Positions 25,466 to 34,870 of a DNA stretch of 64,000 nucleotides are shown piece by piece. Within the stretch, counting starts at the first letter, position 1. The number at the start of each line of letters is the position of its first letter. The notes beneath the pieces are model-generated. The model had not been told where the DNA came from. It was given only the letters and a program-made list of their open reading frames with translations, and searched no databases. Position numbers and translations under genes: made by a program. The stretch is taken from assembly GCF_048323675.1 (NCBI RefSeq), contig NZ_JBLWFK010000004.1:434001-498000 (forward strand), written 5' to 3'. The DNA comes from Mangrovimicrobium sp048323675 (GTDB lineage Bacteria > Pseudomonadota > Gammaproteobacteria > Pseudomonadales > Halieaceae).

Positions 25466-27115
25466 ATGCCCTTTTTGCACCGTGCCCTGCTCGCAGTCCT
25501 GCTTTCCACCCTCGTCGCCTGCACCGGCGGTGAAACCAACGTAGAAAAGGGTAACCGCGAGGGAATCCTCCACTACGGCAACGGCTCCGAGCCCCAGGGC
25601 CTCGACCCCCACGTGGTGACAGGCGTGCCGGAAAACCATATCGTGCGGGCCATTTTCGAGGGCCTGGCGGTGAAGAACCCCTGGACCCTGGAACCGGAGC
25701 CCGGGGTGGCCGAAAGCTGGGATATCTCCGACGACGGCCTCGTCTATACCTTCCATATCAACCCCGAGGCGCGCTGGTCCAACGGCGAGTCGATGAGCGC
25801 CGAGGACTACGTCTGGTCCTGGCAGCGGGCGCTCAACCCGGCGATGGGCAACCAGTATTCCTACATGCTCTACCCGCTGGTCAACGCCGAAAAATTCGCC
25901 AAGGGCGAGATCAAGGACTTCAGCGAAGTCGGGGTCAAGGCCCTCGACAGGCTCACCCTGCAGGTCACCCTGAACGCGCGCACACCCTACTTCCTGCAGC
26001 TGATGGACCACTACAGCACCTTCGCCGTGCACCGCGCCACCATCGAGAAGTTCGGCGCGGCCACCGACCGCTATACCCCCTGGACCCGGGTGGAGAACAT
26101 CGTCAGCAACGGCGCCTTCAGGCTCAAGGAATGGCAGCTCAACCGGCGTATCGAGGTGGAGAAAAGCGATACCTACTGGGATCGCGACAAGGTCAAGCTG
26201 AACGGCATCGTCTACTATCCCACCGAAAACGTGGTCAGCGAGGAGCGCATGTTCCGCGTCGGCCAGTTGCACTATTCCCAGACCGTGCCGCTGGACAAGA
26301 TCCCCGTGTACGAGGACATGCCGGACACGCCTTTCGTCCAGGCACCCTACCTGGGCACCTATTTTTACCTGCTGAATACCAACCGCAAGCCGATGGACGA
26401 CGTGCGCGTGCGCTGGGCGCTGTCGCTGGCGGTGGACCGGGTGACCCTGACCAACACGGTGCTGAAAAAGTCGCGGATTCCAGCCTATACCATTACCCCG
26501 CCCGGCACCCTCGGCTACCAGCCGCCAATCCTGTTCCAGTACGACCCCGAGAAGGCCCGCAAGCTGCTCGCCGAAGCGGGCTATCCCAACGGCGACGGCT
26601 TTCCGCCGGTGGAGGTCACTTACAACACCTCCGAGGACCACCGCAAGATCGCCGTGGCCCTGCAGCAGATGTGGAAAAAGGAACTCAACATCGAGATCAC
26701 CCTGGCCAACCAGGAGTGGAAGGTCTACCTCGACACCGTGGACACCATGAACTTCCAGATGGCCCGCCGCGCCTGGATCGGCGACTACGTGGACCCGACC
26801 TCCTTCCTCGACATGTACATCACCGGCGGCGGCAACAACAACACCGGCTTTGCCGATCCGGTCTACGACGACATGATCCTGCGCGAGGCACCGCGGGCCG
26901 CCACCAAGGAGGAGCGCTTCCAGATCTTCTACGATGCGGAAAAGCGCCTGATGGAGCAGATGCCGATCCTGCCGATCTACACCTATACCAGCAATCACCT
27001 GATCCACCCCAGCGTCAAGGACATGCCGTCCAACCTGATGGATTCGATGAACTTCAAGTACGTGTGGCTTGATCCCGACTGGGACAGGGAGCAGCCGGCG
27101 GCGAAGGAGCACTGA
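25466..27115 (+). CDS. Peptide ABC transporter substrate-binding lipoprotein (first of two)
   Basis: A 549-residue OppA/DppA-family protein. Signal peptide with lipobox STLVAC (Cys 18). Conserved cluster-C features are EPQGLDPHVVTG, RWSNGESMSAEDYVWSWQRA, MLYPLVNAEKF and YNTSEDHRKIAVALQQMWKK. It binds oligopeptides in the periplasm for import. The ATG at 25466 gives a clean signal peptide; the longer frame from 25394 does not. TATACT at 25426-25431 is a good -10 candidate but lacks a clear -35. The following gene encodes a second, clearly homologous binding protein 10 nt away. Confidence 0.92.
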   Translation: MPFLHRALLAVLLSTLVACTGGETNVEKGNREGILHYGNGSEPQGLDPHVVTGVPENHIVRAIFEGLAVKNPWTLEPEPGVAESWDISDDGLVYTFHINPEARWSNGESMSAEDYVWSWQRALNPAMGNQYSYMLYPLVNAEKFAKGEIKDFSEVGVKALDRLTLQVTLNARTPYFLQLMDHYSTFAVHRATIEKFGAATDRYTPWTRVENIVSNGAFRLKEWQLNRRIEVEKSDTYWDRDKVKLNGIVYYPTENVVSEERMFRVGQLHYSQTVPLDKIPVYEDMPDTPFVQAPYLGTYFYLLNTNRKPMDDVRVRWALSLAVDRVTLTNTVLKKSRIPAYTITPPGTLGYQPPILFQYDPEKARKLLAEAGYPNGDGFPPVEVTYNTSEDHRKIAVALQQMWKKELNIEITLANQEWKVYLDTVDTMNFQMARRAWIGDYVDPTSFLDMYITGGGNNNTGFADPVYDDMILREAPRAATKEERFQIFYDAEKRLMEQMPILPIYTYTSNHLIHPSVKDMPSNLMDSMNFKYVWLDPDWDREQPAAKEH

Positions 27116-27125
27116 GATCATTCCC

Positions 27126-28763
27126 GTGCCCAGAGCCCTGCACTGCGCGCTGCTGTCCACCCTGTTGCTGGCGGCCTGCGGGCAGGGTGAACCCAACGTC
27201 GCCAGCGGCAATCGCGAAGGTATCCTGCACTTCGCGATCGGGGCCGAGCCGCAGTCGCTCGACCCCCACGTGCTGACCGCGGACTCGGACTCCAAGATCG
27301 CCCGGGCGCTCTACGAAACCCTGATCACCCTCAACCCGGAAACCCTCGCGGTGGAACCGGGCGGCGCGCAAGGCTGGGATATCTCCCCCGACGGCAAAAC
27401 CTACACCTTCCACCTCAATCCCCGGGCGCGCTGGTCGGACGGCGACCCGATCACCGCCCAGGACTGGCTCTGGTCCTTCCGCCGCTCGCTGCACCCGGAC
27501 ATGGGCAACCAGGTTGCCTACACGCTCTACCCGATCACCGGCGCGGAGGACTTTGCCCAGGGCAACACCGACTTCAGCGCGGTAGGCATCAAGGCGATTG
27601 ATGACTACGCCCTGCAAATGACGCTGATCAATCCGACGCCCAACTTCATGCGGGTGCTCTCCAACAACCCGAACTATCCGGTGCAACGCAAGACCATCGA
27701 GCGCTTCGGCAAAGTCACCGACCGCTACACCGGCTGGACCCGCCCCGGCAACCTGGTCGGCAACGGGGCCTTCACCCTCGAAGACTGGCGCATGGGCCGT
27801 TCGGTGGTGGTGCGCAAGAACCCCTATTACTGGGACGCGGACCACGTCGCCCTCAATGGCATCGTCTTCCATACGGTGGAAAACCGCTCCGCGGAAGAGA
27901 AAATGTTCCGCGTCGGCCAGCTGCACTACACCGACAACGTGGTGCTGGCGAAGATTCCCTGGTATCGCGAGCAACCCGACTCGCCCTACCAGCAGGCGCC
28001 GCAGATGGGCAGCTATTTCCTGATGTTCAATACCGGGCGCTTTCCACTGGACGACACCAGGGTTCGGCAGGCGCTGGCGAAATCGATCGATCGCAAGTCG
28101 CTGATCGACACGCTGCTGCTGGGCACCGCCATTCCCAGCCCGGCGCTGGTGCCGCCCGACGTCGCCGAGGGCTACACCCCCCCGGACCTGCTCGATTACG
28201 ACCCGGTGCAGGCGCGGCAACTGCTGGCGGACGCGGGTTATCCCGGCGGCCGCAACTGGCCGAAGGTGGAGCTGCTCTACAACACTTCCGAGGACCACCG
28301 CAAAATCGCCGTGGCGCTGCAGCAGATGTGGAAGCAGGTGCTCGGTATCAAGGTGACCCTCACCAACCAGGAATGGCAGGTATTCCTCAATACCGTGGAT
28401 GTCGGTAACTACCAGATCGCCCGACTGGGCTGGATCGGCGGCACCGCCGACCCGACCGACATGCTGGAGATCTACACCAGTGACAACCTGATGAACATGA
28501 CTGGCTTCTCCGACTCCCGTTATGATGACATATTGCTCAAACAGGCCCCCGCAACCATCGACCAGGCCGAGCGCATGGAACTGCTGCGGGAAGCGGAGAC
28601 CATTCTGATGCAACAGGTGCCGGTACTCCCGCTGTATGCCTACACCAGCAAGCATCTCGTGCAGCCCAGCGTGAGCGGCATGCCCGCCAACAAGCTGGAT
28701 ATCCCCAATTTCAAATACGTCCGACTGGATCCCGATGCGCCAGTCTGGAAAGCGGAGGACTGA
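27126..28763 (+). CDS. Peptide ABC transporter substrate-binding lipoprotein (second of two)
   Basis: A 545-residue OppA-family protein starting at GTG, with a lipoprotein signal (STLLLAAC). It is collinear with the preceding protein throughout: EPQSLDPHVLTA, RWSDGDPITAQDWLWSFRRS, TLYPITGAEDF and an identical block from YNTSEDHRKIAVALQQMWK. This looks like a tandem duplication followed by divergence. The ribosome-binding site is weak, and GGAG in the previous gene lies about 16 nt upstream, so translation may be coupled. It feeds the same permease 9 nt downstream; its peptide preference may differ. Confidence 0.9.
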   Translation: MPRALHCALLSTLLLAACGQGEPNVASGNREGILHFAIGAEPQSLDPHVLTADSDSKIARALYETLITLNPETLAVEPGGAQGWDISPDGKTYTFHLNPRARWSDGDPITAQDWLWSFRRSLHPDMGNQVAYTLYPITGAEDFAQGNTDFSAVGIKAIDDYALQMTLINPTPNFMRVLSNNPNYPVQRKTIERFGKVTDRYTGWTRPGNLVGNGAFTLEDWRMGRSVVVRKNPYYWDADHVALNGIVFHTVENRSAEEKMFRVGQLHYTDNVVLAKIPWYREQPDSPYQQAPQMGSYFLMFNTGRFPLDDTRVRQALAKSIDRKSLIDTLLLGTAIPSPALVPPDVAEGYTPPDLLDYDPVQARQLLADAGYPGGRNWPKVELLYNTSEDHRKIAVALQQMWKQVLGIKVTLTNQEWQVFLNTVDVGNYQIARLGWIGGTADPTDMLEIYTSDNLMNMTGFSDSRYDDILLKQAPATIDQAERMELLREAETILMQQVPVLPLYAYTSKHLVQPSVSGMPANKLDIPNFKYVRLDPDAPVWKAED

Positions 28764-28772
28764 CCCGAAACC

Positions 28773-29701
<929 letters not shown>

Positions 29702-29705
<4 letters not shown>

Positions 29706-30592
29706 TGGTTTCTGAAGTCATAACCGATATCACCGAGGCGGAACAGGGCACCTCCCTGTGGAAAGACGCCTGGCTGCGCCTGCGCAAGAACCACCTGGCC
29801 CTGGTGGGCCTCGTCGTGCTGGTATTCATGATCGTGATCGCGCTGCTGACCCCGTGGATCGCGCCCTATTCCTACGAGACCCAGAACCTGGAGCTGGGGG
29901 CCTCGGCACCCTCGGCGCAGCACTGGCTGGGCACGGACATCTTCGGCCGCGACCTGCTGACCCAGATCATGTACGGCGGCCGCATCTCCCTCGCCGTCGG
30001 TTTCGTCGCCACCTCGGTGGCGCTGGTGATCGGCGTCACCTGGGGCGCCATCGCCGGCTATGTCGGCGGCCGCACCGACGCCATCATGATGCGCCTGGTG
30101 GACATCATGTACGCCCTGCCCTTCATGATCTTCATCGTGCTGCTGATGGTGGTCTTCGGTCGCAACATGCTGCTGCTGTTCCTCGCCATCGGCGCGGTGG
30201 AGTGGCTGACCATGGCGCGGATCATGCGCAGCCAGGTGCAGACCCTGCGCCAGCAGGAGTTCGTCGAGGCGGCGATCTCCCTGGGCCTGTCGCCGGGCAC
30301 CATCATCCGCCGCCACCTGATTCCCAACGCCCTGGGGCCGATCATCGTCTACACCACCCTGACCATCCCCTCGGTGATGCTGCTGGAGGCCTTCCTGAGC
30401 TTCCTCGGCCTCGGGGTGCAGCCGCCGAAAACCTCCTGGGGCCTGCTGATCTCCTACGGCGCAGAAACCATGGAGGAATTCCCCTGGCTGCTGATCTTCC
30501 CCGGCCTGGCCCTCAGCATCACCCTGTTCTGCCTCAATTTCCTCGGCGACGGCCTGCGTGACGCCCTCGACGTACGGAGGTCCAAAGACTGA
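29702..30592 (+). CDS. oppC: Oligopeptide ABC transporter permease OppC-type
   Basis: A 296-residue permease of the OppC type. The N-terminal cytoplasmic segment (LWKDAWLRLRKNHLALVGLV) leads into the first membrane helix, and HWLGTDIFGRDLLTQIMYGGR is the typical OppC motif. The EAA loop is QEFVEAAISLGLSPGTIIRR. The end, GDGLRDALDVRRSKD, matches the DppC/OppC C-terminus. Overlaps of 4 nt with oppB and 1 nt with the ATPase gene show tight coupling. The first of two consecutive ATG codons at 29702 follows GGAGAAAA. Confidence 0.94.
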
Positions 30593-32181
30593 TGTCACTA
30601 CTCGACGTACAAAACCTGCAGGTCAGCTTCGTCTCCCGCCTGGGAACGACCAGGGCCGTGGATGATATCTCTTTCACCGTGGAAACCGGCAAGATCACCG
30701 CGATCATCGGCGAGTCCGGCTCCGGCAAGTCGGTGGCCTGCTACTCCCTGCTCGGGCTGATCCCGCAACCCCCCGGCCGCATCGACGGCGGCCAGGCCCT
30801 GTTCGAGGGACGCGACCTGCTGCAGATGAGCGAGGCGCAGCTGCGCGAGATCCGCGGCCGCGATATCGCCATGATCTTCCAGGACCCGATGACCTGCCTC
30901 AACCCCTTCATGACCATCGGCAAGCAGCTGGTGGAACCGCTGATGTACCACAAGAAGGTGAGCAAGGCCGAGGCGAAGAAGCGCGCCGTGGAGCTGCTTG
31001 CCGAGGTGGGCATCCGCGACCCGGAATCCACCTTCGACAACTTCCCCCACCAGTTCTCCGGCGGCATGCGCCAGCGGGTGATGATCGCCATGGCGCTGAT
31101 CAACGAGCCCAAGCTGCTGATCGCCGACGAGCCGACCACCGCGCTGGACGTGACCATCCAGGCGCAGATCCTGAAGCTGATCGCCGACCTGCAGAAAAAC
31201 CGCGATATAGGCGTGATCTTCATCTCCCACGACCTGGCGGTGGTCGCCGACATCGCCGACCAGATCGTGGTGATGCAGCAGGGCAAGATCGTCGAGGGCG
31301 GCAGCAGCGACAAGATCTTCCACCACGCCGAACACCCTTACACCCAGAAGCTCCTGTCGGCGATTCCCGCGGGCAGCAAGGAGGGGCCGGTCGCCCACCC
31401 CGAACCGCTGATCCAGGTGCGCAACCTGTGCACCTGGTTCGAACAGGGCAAGCACAAGGAGCCGGTCAAGGCGGTCAACGACGTCAGCTTCGACATCAAC
31501 CGCGGGGAGATCCTCGGGCTGGTGGGCGAATCCGGTTCCGGCAAGTCGACCATCGGCCGCTCGATCCTGCGCCTGGTGCCGGTGACCTCGGGGCAGGCGA
31601 TGTTCGACGGCACCGACCTCACCCGGCTGGAAGGCTCGGACCTGAAGAAGATGCGCCGGCGCATGCAGATGATCTTCCAGGATCCCTTCGCCTCCCTGAA
31701 CCCGCGGATGACCGTGTTCGATACCCTGGCCGAACCGCTGCTGCTGCACGGTATCGAGAACAAGAAGACTGTCGCCAGCGGCGTGCTCAAGCTGATGGAC
31801 GATGTCGGCCTGGCCCGCGCCTTCGTGCGCAAGTACCCACACGAGTTCTCCGGCGGCCAGCGCCAGCGTATCGCCATTGGCCGCGCCCTGGCCACGCGGC
31901 CCGAGTTCATCGTCGCCGATGAACCGGTCTCCGCACTCGACGTGACCATCCAGGCGCAGATCCTCGACCTGATGCTGGATCTCGGCAAGGAGTACGGCCT
32001 GACCATGCTCTTCGTCTCCCATGACCTTGCCGTGGTGCGCCACCTCGCGGACCGCATCCTGGTGCTCTACAAGGGCCAGGTGGTGGAACAGGGCACCGGT
32101 GTCGAACTGTTCGACAACCCCCAGGAGGACTATACCCGCAGCCTGCTGGAGGCCATTCCGGGCCGGACGCTGCTGGCCTGA
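30592..32181 (+). CDS. Fused oligopeptide ABC transporter ATPase (OppD-OppF in one chain)
   Basis: A 529-residue protein with two complete ABC domains. Domain 1 (about residues 1-255, OppD-like) has GESGSGKSVACYSLLG, FSGGMRQRVMIAMAL and LLIADEPTTALDV. Domain 2 (about 265-525, OppF-like) has GESGSGKSTIGRSILR, FSGGQRQRIAIGRAL and FIVADEPVSALDV. Each has a switch His in FISHDLAVV or FVSHDLAVV. In most opp operons these are separate genes; the fused form is similar to YejF/GsiA. It energises peptide uptake through the two permeases upstream. The start overlaps the oppC stop (TGATG). Confidence 0.93.
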   Translation: MSLLDVQNLQVSFVSRLGTTRAVDDISFTVETGKITAIIGESGSGKSVACYSLLGLIPQPPGRIDGGQALFEGRDLLQMSEAQLREIRGRDIAMIFQDPMTCLNPFMTIGKQLVEPLMYHKKVSKAEAKKRAVELLAEVGIRDPESTFDNFPHQFSGGMRQRVMIAMALINEPKLLIADEPTTALDVTIQAQILKLIADLQKNRDIGVIFISHDLAVVADIADQIVVMQQGKIVEGGSSDKIFHHAEHPYTQKLLSAIPAGSKEGPVAHPEPLIQVRNLCTWFEQGKHKEPVKAVNDVSFDINRGEILGLVGESGSGKSTIGRSILRLVPVTSGQAMFDGTDLTRLEGSDLKKMRRRMQMIFQDPFASLNPRMTVFDTLAEPLLLHGIENKKTVASGVLKLMDDVGLARAFVRKYPHEFSGGQRQRIAIGRALATRPEFIVADEPVSALDVTIQAQILDLMLDLGKEYGLTMLFVSHDLAVVRHLADRILVLYKGQVVEQGTGVELFDNPQEDYTRSLLEAIPGRTLLA

Positions 32182-32203
32182 ACCGGGGCCGGCTGCGCCC
32201 GAC

Positions 32204-34156
32204 TCAGCGGCCGTTGTCGGCGGCGGACGCCAGGCGCAGTAATACCCTCGCCACAGCACCGCCGCAGGCACCGTTTTCCAGGCTGAAACCGTAGCCCAGT
32301 TGCTCGCACAGGCTGACTACGATATGCAGTCCCAGCCCGTGCCCCTCAACGCCGGTGTCGCCGCGCCGGTAGGGCTGCGCGAGATGCTTCAACGCTGCGG
32401 CGGGAAATCCCGGCCCGGTATCCACCACGCACAACACACAGTGTCCCCCCTGGCGCCGGCAGCCGACCAGCACGCCACCGCTGGCAGTGTGCTGGATGGC
32501 GTTCTTCACCAGGTTGCCGACAATCCGCACCGTCGCCACGGGGTCGCCCGACACCTGCAAGCGACTCGGGCGACCGCGCAGCTCAATGCCCCGGGACTCC
32601 GCTTCCGGGGCAAACATCCGGCATACCGCATCGATAATCAGCTGTACCGCGAAGGGTTCGCTGATTGCGGAAAGTTGCGGCGGCGTGCCTGCTTCACCTT
32701 CCTGATCCTGTTCGCTATCGAGGTAATTGCCGACCAGCGCATCCAGGTAGGCAATACTGTCGAGCGCCGACCGCGCATCACTGCCCTCTCCGGATAACTG
32801 CCCCAGCGCCATTTTCAGCGACACCAGCGGCTGGCGAATATCGTGGCTTGCGGAGGCCAGGGCCAGGCTCTTTTCCCGCGCCAGGCGCAGGGCGTCGGCA
32901 CGGCCGACTTCCGCCGCCTCCAGCGCGCTGCGCGTGCGCACCTGTTCGGCCAGTGCCGCCATCTCCCGCGCCAGTGCCGCGTCGCGCTGGCGGCGCACAT
33001 CCGCGGACTGGTCGGCAATCGCCATCCCGAACATCACCGCGTCGAACAGCAGGCCCACCTTGGTAAAATCAAAGCCCAGCGCTACCGGCAACACCCCCGG
33101 CAGGCTGTGCACGAAACTCGACACCAGGGTCGCCAGGCACAAACCGACCCATCCGGCGACGTAGAAACGGGCAAAGCGCTGGCCGCCGCGCAGGGCGTTG
33201 ATGCCCGCGGCCAGGTAGACCAGCGCCCCGACACTGCTCAGCCAGAACCCCGCGCGCTTGACCCAGAGGTCCTCGACCAGCAAACCCCAGGCCAGCGTCG
33301 TCAGGAATACGCCTATCAATACGCGGATCAGCAGGTCGAAGCGCGGCGCACTCTCCCAGGTACGCAGGAAGTGGCGGGCAAAATTGGCCGCGGCGATGTT
33401 GATCGCCAGGCCCAGGGGAAGGGAGGCAAAGGCGTTCCAGCCCGGCAACTGCGGCCACAGGTACTGGAAACTGAGGCCGTCCATGTGAAAGACGTAAAGC
33501 AGGGCCGCGCCGAGGTAGAGAATGTAATAGAGGTGAATCCGGCTGCCCAGCAGCAACCACTGGAACAGGCCGTACACCAGCATCAGCGCGGCGGCGGTAT
33601 AGAAACCGGCGCTGCGGGTCGCCTTGCGGGCGCGAACCTCGGCGAAACTCGCCGGGCTTTCGATCGTCACCGGCAGATAGGTAGTGCCCCGCGACTGGTA
33701 ACCGATCAACAACCCCCCCTGTTCCCCGGCGGCGAGGGCAAATTCCACCGCGAGCAGGCGGTAATCCACCGGTCGCTCGGCAAAGGTCGAACGCTCCGAG
33801 TTGCGCAGGAGCAACTGCCAGCCCGCGGCGTGGCGCTGGTAGACTGCCAGCTCGTTCATGAAGCGGGTATTCAGGGACAGTATCCAAACGCCGGCTTGCG
33901 CGCCCGCATTGGTCACTGGCAGGTACAGCCAGACGGTGCCGTGGGTGAAGCCAAAATCGACCTGCCGGGATGGCAGCGGCGCAAAGCGGGAATCCCTGCG
34001 CGCCAGGACCCGGTCCGGGGCCGTGCTTACCGGCAGATCGTCGACCGCATAGCGAATATCCGCGTGGAACTGGCGGCTGGCCTGTCCCGGCTCCAGCGAC
34101 AGGGCGTGCAGCGGCGCCGCGGAGAAAAACAGCAAGAAGAGCAGCACTGTGCGCAA
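32204..34156 (-). CDS. 7TM (7TMR-DISM) sensor histidine kinase
   Basis: A 650-residue membrane kinase. A signal sequence (LLFLLFFSAAPLHALS) leads into a periplasmic 7TMR-DISM extracellular domain (about residues 30-165, GTVWLYLPVTNAGAQAGVW). Seven membrane helices span about residues 185-390. A coiled coil (RRQRDAALAREMAALAEQVR) and the HisKA domain with phospho-acceptor His in ASHDIRQPLVSL follow. The ATPase domain has N-box VGNLVKNAIQHTASGG, VDTGPGFP and GHGLGLHIV. It probably senses a carbohydrate or other envelope ligand and phosphorylates the divergent LuxR-type regulator. The TTG start at 34156 is uncertain; it lacks a convincing ribosome-binding site. Confidence 0.88.
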   Translation of the reverse strand: MRTVLLFLLFFSAAPLHALSLEPGQASRQFHADIRYAVDDLPVSTAPDRVLARRDSRFAPLPSRQVDFGFTHGTVWLYLPVTNAGAQAGVWILSLNTRFMNELAVYQRHAAGWQLLLRNSERSTFAERPVDYRLLAVEFALAAGEQGGLLIGYQSRGTTYLPVTIESPASFAEVRARKATRSAGFYTAAALMLVYGLFQWLLLGSRIHLYYILYLGAALLYVFHMDGLSFQYLWPQLPGWNAFASLPLGLAINIAAANFARHFLRTWESAPRFDLLIRVLIGVFLTTLAWGLLVEDLWVKRAGFWLSSVGALVYLAAGINALRGGQRFARFYVAGWVGLCLATLVSSFVHSLPGVLPVALGFDFTKVGLLFDAVMFGMAIADQSADVRRQRDAALAREMAALAEQVRTRSALEAAEVGRADALRLAREKSLALASASHDIRQPLVSLKMALGQLSGEGSDARSALDSIAYLDALVGNYLDSEQDQEGEAGTPPQLSAISEPFAVQLIIDAVCRMFAPEAESRGIELRGRPSRLQVSGDPVATVRIVGNLVKNAIQHTASGGVLVGCRRQGGHCVLCVVDTGPGFPAAALKHLAQPYRRGDTGVEGHGLGLHIVVSLCEQLGYGFSLENGACGGAVARVLLRLASAADNGR

Positions 34157-34237
34157 GCGGGCGGTGATGGGCGATCCCCCTGCCGTGGTTTGTCTATACT
34201 GGTGCTTTCAGCCTACACCCGGTACCGGCAATCCGCC

Positions 34238-34870
34238 ATGCAAGCACAACGCCTCGTGATCGCCGACGACCACGCCATCGTGCGCAGCGGACTGGCCACA
34301 CTCCTCGCACAGTTCGCGGACGTGGCGATCGTCGCGGAAGCCGAGCACGGAATCGACGCCATCGCCGCGGTCAAGCTGCAGCAACCGGACCTTCTGCTCC
34401 TCGACATCGCCATGCCCCATGTCGGCGGCCTGGAAATCATCGGCGAGATCGCCCACTGGAGCCCCGCTACCCGCGTTGCGGTGTTTACCGGGCTGCGCTC
34501 CGGCGGCGTGATGCGGCAGCTCATCGACAGCGGTGTCGATGGCCTGTTGCTGAAAAGCCTGGCGCCGGCGGAGCTGCAGCAGGGACTCCGCCGGATTCTC
34601 GATGGCGAGACCTGGATCTGCCCGCAGGCCCGGGAACTCGCCGCCGCGACGCAGGGCCTGGTGGAACTCACCGAGCGCGAACGCCAGGTCATGCAGCAGG
34701 TCGTTTCCGGCGCCAGTAACCAGCAGATTGCCGAGCGTTTCAGCATCAGCGCCAAGACTGTGGACAATCACCGCACCAGCATCATGCGCAAACTGGATGT
34801 GCACTCCCTGGGCGGCCTGGTCCAGGTCGCCCTGCGCGAGGGACTGCTGGACGCCGGCGAACAGGCCTAG
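34238..34870 (+). CDS. LuxR/NarL-family response regulator
   Basis: A 210-residue regulator. The receiver domain (residues 1-120) has the acidic pair IADDHAIVRSG, phospho-acceptor Asp 56 in LLLLDIAMP, Thr in VAVFTGLRSGG and Lys in GLLLKSLAP. A NarL-type helix-turn-helix covers about residues 145-205 (LTERERQVMQQVVSGASNQQ, SAKTVDNHRTSIMRKL). It is divergent from the 7TM histidine kinase with an 81-nt gap, so the two are very probably partners. Its stop shares a palindromic CTAG with the stop of the convergent lipoprotein gene. Confidence 0.92.
   Translation: MQAQRLVIADDHAIVRSGLATLLAQFADVAIVAEAEHGIDAIAAVKLQQPDLLLLDIAMPHVGGLEIIGEIAHWSPATRVAVFTGLRSGGVMRQLIDSGVDGLLLKSLAPAELQQGLRRILDGETWICPQARELAAATQGLVELTERERQVMQQVVSGASNQQIAERFSISAKTVDNHRTSIMRKLDVHSLGGLVQVALREGLLDAGEQA

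Noticed and set aside
32843..34870. A long plus-strand frame running into the response regulator
   Set aside because: Its first two-thirds are antisense to the histidine kinase. The regulator's own ATG at 34238 gives a complete receiver domain.
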